Positions 32,903 to 41,209 of a stretch of DNA of 64,000 nt are shown here, in pieces. This DNA comes from Bacteroidaceae bacterium (GTDB taxonomy: Bacteria > Bacteroidota > Bacteroidia > Bacteroidales > Bacteroidaceae): assembly GCA_024401305.1 (NCBI GenBank), contig JAKSLI010000005.1:1-64000 (forward strand), read 5' to 3'. A program made the position numbers and the translations under genes. Under the pieces are notes generated by a model, which had not been told where the DNA came from, ran no database searches, and saw only the letters and a program-made list of their open reading frames with translations. Positions within the stretch are counted from its first letter, which is position 1, and the number at the start of each line of letters is the position of its first letter.

Positions 32903-33232
32903 TTACTGTTCTGGCACAACAGCTGTGAACTGAATTTCCTCATCGCTGTCGTTGATGAGGCTGTGACTGTCGCCCTTTTTGCAGTAGTGGCACTGACCCT
33001 CGTTAAGTTCGAGCATCTCACCATTGTAGAGCACATGCGCATTTCCTTTTGTGAGGAAGATAATCTCGCTGCTTGTGTCATGAGTGTGAAGACCAATAGA
33101 AGCACCTGGCTGAAGACGAGCTGTGAAGATGCGGTTAGTGCCGTCAAAGAACATGTGTGCTTCCATGCTCTTCTCACCACCCTTGAAATTAGGAAAACTC
33201 TGTTCCTCAATTTTGTTGAAATCTAAGATCAT
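32903..33232 (-). CDS. Small cupin-domain protein
   Basis: 109 aa, one double-stranded beta-helix. Cupin motif 1 (GLHTHDTSSEIIFLTKG, about 46-62) and motif 2 (GDSHSLIND, about 86-94) supply His/Glu metal ligands. Single-domain cupins of this kind include sugar-phosphate isomerases, oxygenases and binding proteins; the substrate cannot be told. It follows the M13 peptidase gene on the same strand with a 54-base gap. Confidence 0.85.
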   Translation of the reverse strand: MILDFNKIEEQSFPNFKGGEKSMEAHMFFDGTNRIFTARLQPGASIGLHTHDTSSEIIFLTKGNAHVLYNGEMLELNEGQCHYCKKGDSHSLINDSDEEIQFTAVVPEQ

Positions 33233-33286
33233 GATATTTGAATTATCAATTAATAATTATTAAAATCTCGCTGATATGAGTTGCTC

Positions 33287-35311
33287 TTACCAAAGTTTAA
33301 GACGCTTTTCTGGAGCAATGTACATTCCGTCGCCTTCCTTTACACCGAATGCATCGTAGAATGCATCAATATGGCGGAGAGCGTCGTTCACGCGAATGAA
33401 ACCGATAGAGTGAACATCATTCTTTTGCAGATATTTTAGACCCTGTTCTGTCCAGTTACCAGCCCATACACCGGCATACGAGAGGAAGAAGCGCTGCATA
33501 GGAGTGAAACCATCAGCCTCAGCAAGTGGGTTTTCCTTCATTGCAATGTTGAGAGCTTCCATGGCAACCATGAGACCACCGTGGTCAGCAAGGTTCTCAC
33601 CGTTTGTCATCTTGCCGTTGCTCTTCAAGCCAGGGAGAACATCAACTGTGTCGAAGTAGCTTGCATAGAAGTCAGCCTTCTTCTGGAATGCCTCACGGTC
33701 GGACTTCTGCCACCAAGCGCTCATGTTGCCGTTCTTGTCGTAGAGAGAACCCTTGTCGTCGAAGCCGTGAGTCATCTCGTGACCGATAACAACACCAATG
33801 GCTCCGTAGTTTGCTGCATCATCAGCCTCTGGGTTGAAGTATGGTGGCTGGAGAATACCTGCAGGAAAACAGATTTCGTTTGTAGTTGGGTTGTAGTAAG
33901 CATTAACTGTCTGAGGAGTCATGTGCCACTCTGTTGGGTCAACCTTCTTGCCTGCTGTGCGACGGAGATAGTCCTTTGTCTTGTACTCGCTAACTGCCTG
34001 AGCATTCTCGATGAATGATTTCTTAGGATCGATAGTGATCTCTGAGATATCTTCCCACTTGTCAGGGTAACCGATCTTTACACGGAAAGTAGAAAGCTTT
34101 TGGATTGCTGCATATTTTGTAGCTGCTGACATCCAGTCCTGCTCAATGATACGAATGCCGAGAGCTTTCTGAAGGTTTGATACGAGGGTTTCCATACGCT
34201 TCTTGCTGCTCTCAGGGAAATAGCGCTCTACATACATCTTGCCAATCTGCTCACCGAAAGCACCGTTTACCTGAGCAAGGCAACGCTGCCAGCGTGGCTT
34301 CATCTCAGTCTTGCCTTCCATGACCTTTCCGAAGAAGTCGAAGTTGGCTTCTGTAACTTGGTCACTTAACATGGAAGCTGTACCAGAGATGAGATCCCAT
34401 TCCATGTATGCGCGGAGAAGTTCGAGTGACATTGTTGGTTCATACTCATTGATCCAATCAAAATAGCGGAGATTGCCGACGATGACTTCTTGCATGCAGT
34501 CGTCAGACACGCCACGACGCTTCATTGACGCAGTAATATCCACATTAGGCCACTTCTCCTTGAACTCCTTCATGGTCATCTTGTTGTAGAGTTTCTCTAC
34601 ATCGCGACGCTCTGTCTGAGTCATGGAATGGTCGGCAATGAGCATTTCTAGATCATAAACGAGTTGAGCTTTCTTCTTGCCATTCTTGATACCGTAAATG
34701 CCGAACATGCGCTCCATGTGCTTCTTGAACTTTGCGCGAATGTCTTTTGCCTCCTTGGTCTGCTCTGTGTAGTATTCCTTCTGTCCTAGAGAAAGACCTG
34801 CACCACTAGCATGGAAGATGTTCCACTCGGAGTTCTTTGAGTCAGCACCGAATCCACCTCCATAGAGCGTGCCGTAGCTGAGGAATGGATGCTTCTCCCA
34901 GAAAGACTTGAGGTCAGCAAGTGTTTTTGCAGCCTCAATCTCCTTGATGAGTGGTTGCACAGGCTTGGTTCCTTCTGCGTTACGGCGAACAGAATCCATT
35001 GACTGCTTGTAGTAGTCGGAAATTTTCTGCTCGTTTGTGCCGAAGGCAAAGTTCTTGGTGAGGAGTTCGTTCATGAGTTCTGTGTTCTTCTTATCGTTAT
35101 TGTCGCGAAGAACATCAAACATTGTGTAGCGGGAATAGGCTGCAGGACATGGATTGTTCTTCTTCCATATGCCGTTGGCAAACTGGTCGAAATTGTCCTG
35201 AGGACGAACCGAGCGATCGATATTCTCAATAGCTAAGCCCGAGTTCGACTGAGCGAAAGTAGTCGTTGTCATTGCAAAAGCAGCAACTGCTGCAAAAATT
35301 AGTTTTTTCAT
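33287..35311 (-). CDS. pepO: M13-family zinc endopeptidase (neprilysin/PepO type)
   Basis: 674 aa with a signal peptide (about 1-20), placing it in the periplasm or outside. The M13 zinc site is complete: HEMTH at 511-515 and third ligand in ENLADHGG about 55 residues later. NAYYNPTTNEICFPAGILQPP is split here into NAYYNP and FPAGILQPP, the usual substrate-binding strand. Such enzymes degrade short peptides. It lies 46 bases after the CapA-like gene, with an 8-bp hairpin (35330-35349) between, so the two may be co-transcribed. Confidence 0.95.
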   Translation of the reverse strand: MKKLIFAAVAAFAMTTTTFAQSNSGLAIENIDRSVRPQDNFDQFANGIWKKNNPCPAAYSRYTMFDVLRDNNDKKNTELMNELLTKNFAFGTNEQKISDYYKQSMDSVRRNAEGTKPVQPLIKEIEAAKTLADLKSFWEKHPFLSYGTLYGGGFGADSKNSEWNIFHASGAGLSLGQKEYYTEQTKEAKDIRAKFKKHMERMFGIYGIKNGKKKAQLVYDLEMLIADHSMTQTERRDVEKLYNKMTMKEFKEKWPNVDITASMKRRGVSDDCMQEVIVGNLRYFDWINEYEPTMSLELLRAYMEWDLISGTASMLSDQVTEANFDFFGKVMEGKTEMKPRWQRCLAQVNGAFGEQIGKMYVERYFPESSKKRMETLVSNLQKALGIRIIEQDWMSAATKYAAIQKLSTFRVKIGYPDKWEDISEITIDPKKSFIENAQAVSEYKTKDYLRRTAGKKVDPTEWHMTPQTVNAYYNPTTNEICFPAGILQPPYFNPEADDAANYGAIGVVIGHEMTHGFDDKGSLYDKNGNMSAWWQKSDREAFQKKADFYASYFDTVDVLPGLKSNGKMTNGENLADHGGLMVAMEALNIAMKENPLAEADGFTPMQRFFLSYAGVWAGNWTEQGLKYLQKNDVHSIGFIRVNDALRHIDAFYDAFGVKEGDGMYIAPEKRLKLW

Positions 35312-35329
35312 TGTTTGTATTTAGTTTGG

Positions 35330-35349
35330 CCCAGCCAATGATGGCTGGG
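35330..35349. repeat. Short hairpin between the CapA-like and M13 genes
   Basis: CCCAGCCA pairs with TGGCTGGG around four bases. There is no T run, so it may be an mRNA processing or stability structure. Confidence 0.5.
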
Positions 35350-35357
35350 AATAATCG

Positions 35358-36518
35358 TTATTTCTTTGTGATGTTACCTTCCATGTCAATGTCAATCTTG
35401 AGATCGTCCATGTCGCTGAGGGTCAGTTCACGCATCTCGCGAGCTACAGAGTTAGATGCGTCTTTTCTTGGACCCACCCCAGGTTGCTGGATGAACGAAT
35501 GAATCTTTCCGTCGAGGAATTCTCCATTGCCATTGATATTTATTGTTACCACTGGTGCATAACCGCTGATGCCCGTAAGATTCATTCCGTAAGGCGTTGC
35601 GAAGTTGCCTAGGCTGTAGGCAATGAAGCGACCTTTATACACTTCCACGGCACGAGTCACATGAGGACCGTGACCGTAAACCACATCAGCGCCTGCGTCT
35701 ATGGCGATATGGGCAAATTCACGCAGATTACCACGATCTTCACCAAGGAAAGTCTCATGACCAGTACGAGGAATGTGGCGTTTGTCCTTGCCTTCAGCAC
35801 CACCGTGCATTGATACGATGATCAATTCTGCACCTGCCTTCTTTGCGTCTGCGATGGTCTTGCGTAGAACATCGTATTCTGTGTTACGCATAGAGTAACT
35901 GTTCTGTCCGAACGCCATGCATCCAATCTTCTTGCCCGCGCGTTCAATAATTTTGAACGGTGTATGTCCCTTGAAACCAGAATAAGCGATGCCAAGACTG
36001 TCAAGTGTTCTCTCTGTGTCAGCTGCACCCGTCGGACCGAAGTCGTTCGCGTGATTGTTTGCTATGCCAAGATAGTCGTAACCAGCATCTTTAAGATTGC
36101 CTGTGAGTCGTGTCGGAGTGCGAAAAGCATAGGAGTTTGGTCCGTTGCCTTTAGTGCATTTCCCTCCGTCAGAGAGCGCACCTTCCTGGTTGCCAACAGC
36201 AATGTCTGCATTAACGAGAAGTTCCTTTACATCGTCAAACACATTCTTAGCGTCGTTTGCAGGAATGCGTGGAGTAGGATATGAAGTACCTATCATAACA
36301 TCGCCTGTTAGTGCGAGCGAAATTACCTGTTGCGCATTCTGTTCTTTGGTTGCCTCGTTGTGAGCAGTGTCAAGAGGCAATCCCACTGAGTCAGAAGGAA
36401 CTATCGTGTCGTTCGATGTCGTGAACAAACTCTCAAACTTGCCATTTGAACTGTGGCACGAAGCACATCCAAGCGTCAGCATGCCTACAATGCTGTAAAG
36501 AGAAAGTAGTCGTGTCAT
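35358..36518 (-). CDS. CapA-family lipoprotein (poly-gamma-glutamate synthesis-like phosphoesterase)
   Basis: 386 aa from the ATG at 36518. A longer frame to 36647 would start upstream of the -7 box at 36554-36561 and is rejected. The start gives a good lipoprotein signal (MTRLLSLYSIVGMLTLGCASC). The CapA metallophosphatase-like domain (about 60-330) shows LTGDVMIG, an NADIAVGNQEGALS segment, IANNHANDFG, SMHGGAE and VYGHGPHVTR. The family is named from Bacillus capsule genes, but single CapA lipoproteins occur widely and their role here is unknown. Confidence 0.88.
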   Translation of the reverse strand: MTRLLSLYSIVGMLTLGCASCHSSNGKFESLFTTSNDTIVPSDSVGLPLDTAHNEATKEQNAQQVISLALTGDVMIGTSYPTPRIPANDAKNVFDDVKELLVNADIAVGNQEGALSDGGKCTKGNGPNSYAFRTPTRLTGNLKDAGYDYLGIANNHANDFGPTGAADTERTLDSLGIAYSGFKGHTPFKIIERAGKKIGCMAFGQNSYSMRNTEYDVLRKTIADAKKAGAELIIVSMHGGAEGKDKRHIPRTGHETFLGEDRGNLREFAHIAIDAGADVVYGHGPHVTRAVEVYKGRFIAYSLGNFATPYGMNLTGISGYAPVVTININGNGEFLDGKIHSFIQQPGVGPRKDASNSVAREMRELTLSDMDDLKIDIDMEGNITKK

Positions 36519-36553
36519 ATTTGTTTTTTGATTTTTTTCCAATTTTAAGCGCA

Positions 36554-36561
36554 CAAAATTA
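36554..36561 (-). promoter_or_regulatory. -7 promoter element for the CapA-like gene
   Basis: TAATTTTG on the minus strand with TTTG at 36582-36585 (20-base spacer). It fixes the start at 36518. Confidence 0.75.
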
Positions 36562-36694
36562 CAATTTTGTAATGTATTTTCCAAACAAAATCCGCGATAA
36601 TGTCGAATAAACATCAAATGATGACAATTGTCAAATTTATCTTGCATTTCACAAAATAACCGCGAGAATCCTTCCCTAATTCCCCGAAAAAAAC

Positions 36695-36703
36695 TAACTT
36701 TGC
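36695..36703 (+). promoter_or_regulatory. -7 promoter element for tRNA-Lys
   Basis: TAACTTTGC, 42 bases before the mature tRNA 5' end. Confidence 0.75.
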
Positions 36704-36745
36704 AGCGCTTTTGACGAGAATACTGTCACAAAGCACCCAAACGGA

Positions 36746-36818
36746 GATCCGCTAGCTCAGTAGGTAGAGCACAACACTTTTAATGTTGGGGTCTTGGGTT
36801 CGAACCCCAAGCGGATCA
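36746..36818 (+). tRNA. tRNA-Lys (anticodon TTT)
   Basis: Acceptor GATCCGC pairs with GCGGATC. The anticodon stem CAACA/TGTTG encloses CTTTTAA with anticodon TTT. The T arm is TTGGG TTCGAAC CCCAA, discriminator A. No CCA is encoded. Confidence 0.95.
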
Positions 36819-36837
36819 CATTCAAAACTGCACCTAT

Positions 36838-36894
36838 TCCCACCGACTATCAGTTTGTTAATGACTAAATGACTGATAATCAGTGGGATTTTTA
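36838..36894 (+). terminator. Terminator of tRNA-Lys
   Basis: A long stem (TCCCACCGACTATCAGT with ACTGATAATCAGTGGGA, few mismatches) is followed by TTTTT. Confidence 0.85.
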
Positions 36895-37070
36895 ATTTCC
36901 TAATACAGAAAGACTGCCCATAAACTCTACTGATTTTTACCGTCTATTATAAACAAGGTAAGTTTTTTGATATCTCCGTCTGCTTTATTGTTTGTGTTTG
37001 TCCTAGTTCTTAATCACTTAACGGCTTGGTTGTTTTACTACCTTTATCGTTGCTACATAATTTGGAGAAA

Positions 37071-38507
37071 CTATGCTAATCGTTTGAGCAGTTTGATGAG
37101 TACCTTGTAGATGTTGTTTATTGTGGCTATTTCCACACGCTCCTTTGTGGAGTGAGGCTCGATGATGCGTGGACCAATGCAGGCAATCTCAATACCGGGG
37201 AATTTCTGTACATAATAGCCAGCTTCAAGAACGAAGTGCATGGCTACCTTACGAGGCGAGAAACCAAGGATGTCGCGGAAGGTGTTGTCTACGAGCTTCA
37301 TATAGTCAGATTGTTGATTTTCCTGCCATCCGGGGGTGTTCATGACCACCTCAACATCTGCACCATAGCCTTCAAACTCATGTGTGCAGACCTTTGCCCA
37401 TTCTACCATCTCCACGTCGTCAAAGCTGCGGGTGTGGCATGATGCCGTCAGGTATCCGTCCTTTGTAGTGATACGACCGATATTGTTGCTCGTCATCGGG
37501 GTATCTGGCAGCAGTTCGTGCATACGGATAACTCCACAAGGCAGATTGTCTATCATGCGGAGAATGTCTTCTGTAGAAGTGATAACGCCTCCCTCGTACG
37601 ATGTCTTCTCAATGGTCATTGCAATGTCAGGCTCATCGGGATACATTATCTTTATTCGTTGGGCATGAAGTTCGATTATCTTAACGAGGTCATCTTCTTG
37701 CTCTGCATTTACAGCAACAATCGCTGTGCAGCAACCAGGGATGGAAGCATTCGCCACACCGCCGTCGATGTCAGCCACATAGAGCATCGGGCAACCAGTT
37801 TCCATGGCTGCTCTCAGCACATGACACATTTCCTTATTTGCATTTATTCTGCCCTTGTTGATGTCAACGCCCGAATGTCCGCCGAGTCCACCACTTATCT
37901 GAACCTTGTAGAAGCGGTTTACCTCCGGAACATCAAATTTGGCGATAGGCAGTCGCGCTATTTGCAAATAAGCCCCCGCAGCACCCACGGTGATGGTGTC
38001 ATAATCCTCGCTGTCAAGGTTTATGACCTTCCTTCCCTTGATGAAATCCGTCTTCATGGCAGCAGCACCACTCATGCCGTCTTCTTCGTTGGTAGTGGTG
38101 AGCACTTCCAACGGACCGTGAACTATTGTGTCGTCAGCTAAAACCGCAAGTGCCATGCTAAGGCCAATGCCATTGTCGGCGCCCAACGACGTGCCGCGAG
38201 CCTTCATCCAACCGTCTTCCATGTATGCCTCAATGCCGTCTGTCAAGGGGTTGAACTCACGTGTGCCGTCACCTACGGCTACCATGTCCATGTGGTTAAG
38301 CAGCACTACAGGTTCGGCATCCTCGTGTCCAGGTGTAGCAGGTTTGCGTATTACCACACAATTCTCTTCGTCGCGACTGTATTCCAAGCCAAGCCCTTTT
38401 GCATACTGGCAAAGGAAGTCGGCCACCTTCTCTTCATGATGAGAAGGACGGGGTATGCGGTTCAGTTCGCTGAATATGCTGTAAACATTATTTTCCTTGA
38501 TGTTCAT
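37071..38507 (-). CDS. pepD: Aminoacyl-histidine dipeptidase (peptidase D, M20 family)
   Basis: 478 aa from the ATG at 38507 (MNIKENNVYSIF). A longer frame to 38576 crosses the promoter at 38546-38554 and is rejected. It is a cytoplasmic di-zinc peptidase that hydrolyses Xaa-His and other dipeptides. Metal and catalytic motifs include LLNHMDMVAVGDG, GTSLGADNGIG, TTNEEDGMSGA and LNLDSED-type (here INLDSEDYD). Length matches PepD. It is monocistronic by position. Confidence 0.95.
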   Translation of the reverse strand: MNIKENNVYSIFSELNRIPRPSHHEEKVADFLCQYAKGLGLEYSRDEENCVVIRKPATPGHEDAEPVVLLNHMDMVAVGDGTREFNPLTDGIEAYMEDGWMKARGTSLGADNGIGLSMALAVLADDTIVHGPLEVLTTTNEEDGMSGAAAMKTDFIKGRKVINLDSEDYDTITVGAAGAYLQIARLPIAKFDVPEVNRFYKVQISGGLGGHSGVDINKGRINANKEMCHVLRAAMETGCPMLYVADIDGGVANASIPGCCTAIVAVNAEQEDDLVKIIELHAQRIKIMYPDEPDIAMTIEKTSYEGGVITSTEDILRMIDNLPCGVIRMHELLPDTPMTSNNIGRITTKDGYLTASCHTRSFDDVEMVEWAKVCTHEFEGYGADVEVVMNTPGWQENQQSDYMKLVDNTFRDILGFSPRKVAMHFVLEAGYYVQKFPGIEIACIGPRIIEPHSTKERVEIATINNIYKVLIKLLKRLA

Positions 38508-38545
38508 GATTGGGGAATTGTTTGTTTGAATGTGTTTATTCGACT

Positions 38546-38554
38546 GCAAAGGTA
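38546..38554 (-). promoter_or_regulatory. -7 promoter element for pepD
   Basis: TACCTTTGC on the minus strand with TTTG at 38574-38577 (19-base spacer). Confidence 0.8.
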
Positions 38555-38649
38555 CGAATAAGTGAGAAGAATACAAAATAAACTTTTGTTTTTATTCTCG
38601 AGCGCATGTGACTTTGATGGGAATGCTGTTTAGTGTGCGGTGCGCAGCC

Positions 38650-38684
38650 AATTACGCATTACGCATTACCCTTCGCATGCGAAA
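38650..38684. repeat. ATTACGC heptads plus TTCGCATGCGAA palindrome
   Basis: About three seven-base units are followed by a perfect 12-base palindrome right after the YjbR-family gene stop. This is the same architecture (heptads plus TTCGC hairpin) as elements E1-E3. Confidence 0.65.
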
Positions 38685-39053
38685 CTACTGATACTTGCAT
38701 CTTACGGCTTTCGGAAGCTTTGAAACAACGAGTTCGTATGACTCCTTAATCCAAGCAGTTACGAGTTCTTCATCGAGCATTTCATAGTAAACATCGCTCC
38801 AATGCTTCTTGTTCCAATGCCACGCAGGAGTAACAGCGGAATACTGTTCACGAAGTTCCTCATTCCTGTCGGGGGTGAGTTTCAGGGCAAACCTTGGTTC
38901 GCTGTCCTTCATGTCCTGCTGATCACTGCCAAGCCATAGGCACAGGAATATCTTGCCTTCTATGCGGAAGGTTATGATGTCGTCGCCAAACGGCTGGTCT
39001 TCGGTCACACCATTGATGGAAAGTGCGTATTCTCTTACTTGTTCAATGTCCAT
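38685..39053 (-). CDS. MmcQ/YjbR family DNA-binding-like protein
   Basis: 122 aa, typical length. The CyaY-like fold is suggested by DQPFGDDIITFRIEGKIF and ALKLTPDRNEELREQY, then HWNKKHWSDVYYE and the C-terminal helix with SYELVVSKLPK. Family members are annotated as MmcQ/YjbR; a DNA-binding role has been proposed for YjbR, but no clear function is known. It is third in a BASS transporter-SDR-YjbR run, 33 bases after the SDR gene. Confidence 0.9.
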   Translation of the reverse strand: MDIEQVREYALSINGVTEDQPFGDDIITFRIEGKIFLCLWLGSDQQDMKDSEPRFALKLTPDRNEELREQYSAVTPAWHWNKKHWSDVYYEMLDEELVTAWIKESYELVVSKLPKAVRCKYQ

Positions 39054-39086
39054 TTTAATTATGCTTTTGTGTACAAGTTTTCAGGT

Positions 39087-39818
39087 TTAGTTTGTTATTC
39101 TCATTCGTTCCCATAAACAAGAAGGGAGTAATCTCCAAAAGAAGCAGACTATTTTGTATTTCCAATCGATTGTTGCCTTGCGTTTGCCTGCAAGAACAGC
39201 TCTCAGAATGTGTTTTACAGCATACTCGGTTGCCATCTGCAATGGGAAGTTGCTGCCAGCGATGAAGTCTGTTTCCACGAAACCAGGGCGAATGTCTGTG
39301 AACTTTATGTCCAGCTTCTGCATGTGTGCCAACTGTGCAAGGGCTTCGATGTAAATCCAATCGAAGCGTTTCGTTGCGGAATATGAAGGTGCAGCGCCAA
39401 GGCCTTTGGTTCCTGCAACACTTGATATGACTGCTATGCGTCCGCTCTTGCCAGTTGTCTTATAATAGTTAAAGGCTGTGTCAATCATTTGCGTGAAACC
39501 ATAGGTGTTGGTTAGAACCGTTTGTTTCTCTATCTCAACATTCAAAGCTTCGTTCTGTTTTCCGTAGCCAGAACTATGGAAATACAAGTCCATACCTCCC
39601 ATTTCACTGATGAGTTCAAGAAGGAGCGAAGGCGCATTGTCTGCGATTACATCTATCACCTTAGTGTGAACCATTTCCGGTGCAAGAGCCTTTATTTTCT
39701 CCAATTCCTCACTTCTGCGTCCAGCTACACCGATTGTGTAACCATCTTTTAAAAGTCCCAATGCCACACCCTTGCCAAGGCCTGATGTGGCTCCCATTAT
39801 GATAGCTCGTTTGTTCAT
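39087..39818 (-). CDS. Short-chain dehydrogenase/reductase
   Basis: 243 aa, cytoplasmic. The Rossmann NAD(P) motif GATSGLGKG lies at 9-17, and the catalytic Ser (VISSVAG) and YxxxK (YSATK, about 148-152) are present. A C-terminal basic and aromatic tail (KYKIVCFFWRLLP) may touch the membrane. The substrate is unknown. It starts one base before the stop of the BASS-family transporter, so the two are translationally coupled, which suggests that it acts on something that transporter moves (inference). Confidence 0.9.
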   Translation of the reverse strand: MNKRAIIMGATSGLGKGVALGLLKDGYTIGVAGRRSEELEKIKALAPEMVHTKVIDVIADNAPSLLLELISEMGGMDLYFHSSGYGKQNEALNVEIEKQTVLTNTYGFTQMIDTAFNYYKTTGKSGRIAVISSVAGTKGLGAAPSYSATKRFDWIYIEALAQLAHMQKLDIKFTDIRPGFVETDFIAGSNFPLQMATEYAVKHILRAVLAGKRKATIDWKYKIVCFFWRLLPSCLWERMRITN

Positions 39819-39819
39819 G

Positions 39820-40761
39820 TTATTTCTTACTATTAATCTTCTTAAAAACAGAAGCCGCTATGCTTCCCGATAAATTATGCCATGTGGAAAAGATGGCTCC
39901 TGGTACAGCTGCGAGCGGGAACATCGCAAAGTGTGTGGCGGCAAGCGATGTTGCAAGACCTGAGTTCTGCATGCCAACCTCGATGGATATGGCTGTTCGC
40001 TTATCGTGCGGCATACTTAATAACCTGCCTGCTGCATAGCCAAGAGTCAGTCCTAACACGTTGTGAAGGATGACGGCAACTCCCACCAAAAGACTGCATG
40101 AGAGGATGTTTGTGGAGTTGTGAGATACTATAATGCCGATGATGGCGGCAATGGCAAGTGTGGAAATCATAGGTAATAGTGGAGTCACTTTCTCCGTGAA
40201 CTTACCCAAGTATTTGTTTACAACCAAGCCTAAAACAATTGGAACGATAACTACTTGCACTATGCTCAGGAACATTCCTATCATGTCAACGGCAACTTCT
40301 TTGCCAGCAAGAAGATATACGAGCGCAGGAGTGACGAAAGGAGCGAGTAGGGTAGAGACACCTGTCATGGCAACGCTGAGCGCAATGTCGCCTTGTGCAA
40401 GATAACAGATGACATTGCTTGCTGTACCTCCTGGACAACAACCTACAAGAATTACTCCAAGGGCAAGTTCAGTGGGAAGCTGTAGCAATTTGCACAATAG
40501 CCAAGCTACCAAGGGCATGACGATAAACTGTGCCAACTCTCCTATGAATATGTCTTTGGGACGCATCAGCACCGGTCTGAAATCGCTGGGTTTTAAGGTT
40601 AATCCCATGCCAAACATGACAACGCCAAGCATTGGTGTGATGCTTGATGTGCTTATCCAGTTGAAGGAACTGGGTAGGAATAGCGCCAATGCCGTTACCA
40701 ATACCACAACAATAGTGATGTTGGATGCTATGAATGATGATATTTTATAGAGTTGTTGCAT
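39820..40761 (-). CDS. Bile acid:sodium symporter (BASS) family transporter
   Basis: 313 aa with nine or ten hydrophobic segments along the full length. Family signatures are GCCPGGTASNVICYLAQGD (about 105-123) and EVGMQNSGLATSLA near the C-terminus, which form the crossed helices and sodium sites. Bacterial BASS proteins carry bile acids, pantothenate or other organic anions; the cargo is not readable from sequence. It is the first gene of the operon with an SDR and a YjbR-like gene. An oxidoreductase partner makes a steroid or carboxylate substrate worth testing. Confidence 0.92.
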   Translation of the reverse strand: MQQLYKISSFIASNITIVVVLVTALALFLPSSFNWISTSSITPMLGVVMFGMGLTLKPSDFRPVLMRPKDIFIGELAQFIVMPLVAWLLCKLLQLPTELALGVILVGCCPGGTASNVICYLAQGDIALSVAMTGVSTLLAPFVTPALVYLLAGKEVAVDMIGMFLSIVQVVIVPIVLGLVVNKYLGKFTEKVTPLLPMISTLAIAAIIGIIVSHNSTNILSCSLLVGVAVILHNVLGLTLGYAAGRLLSMPHDKRTAISIEVGMQNSGLATSLAATHFAMFPLAAVPGAIFSTWHNLSGSIAASVFKKINSKK

Positions 40762-40811
40762 ACATTTATTATATAGTAAGCCCTATGCCGGCATCGTAAG
40801 CTTACTGATAA

Positions 40812-40860
40812 AAAAGAAACCCTCAACTTCTTGAATTTCAAGACTTTGAGGGATTTCTTC
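40812..40860 (-). terminator. Terminator of tRNA-Cys
   Basis: On the minus strand, AAGAAATCCCTCAAAGTCTTGA pairs in part with TCAAGAAGTTGAGGGTTTCTT, followed by TTTT. It directly follows the tRNA. Confidence 0.85.
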
Positions 40861-40862
40861 TG

Positions 40863-40934
40863 AGGTGCGTTGCGGAGTCGAACCGCACTAACTGGTTTTG
40901 CAGACCAGGGACTAAACCGCTCATCCAACGCACC
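40863..40934 (-). tRNA. tRNA-Cys (anticodon GCA)
   Basis: On the minus strand, acceptor GGTGCGT pairs with ACGCACC. The anticodon stem CTGGT/ACCAG encloses CTGCAAA with anticodon GCA. The discriminator is U, the normal identity base for tRNA-Cys. The T arm is GCGG TTCGACT CCGC-like. Confidence 0.93.
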
Positions 40935-40953
40935 ATTGTTTGGTTTAGCGGGT

Positions 40954-40962
40954 GCAAAGGTA
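40954..40962 (-). promoter_or_regulatory. -7 promoter element for tRNA-Cys
   Basis: TACCTTTGC on the minus strand, 20 bases before the tRNA 5' end. Confidence 0.7.
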
Positions 40963-41209
40963 CTAAAAAGTTTAAAGTTTAGGCTTTAAAGTTCAAAGTA
41001 TTTGCTGATGTGCGGCGTTTTGTTGATGTTTGTCAGTGTATTATTTTGGGAATATCCGCAGATTCAACCTAATTCACGCAGATAATTTGTTTTAATAACG
41101 AACACGAATCTCTCGAATCTCACTAATCTAAATGAGCACATCTGAATTCGTGCAATTCGTGTTCAAAATAAAAAACATAAAGAGTAATTTGTGTTTATAA
41201 CATCTATGC

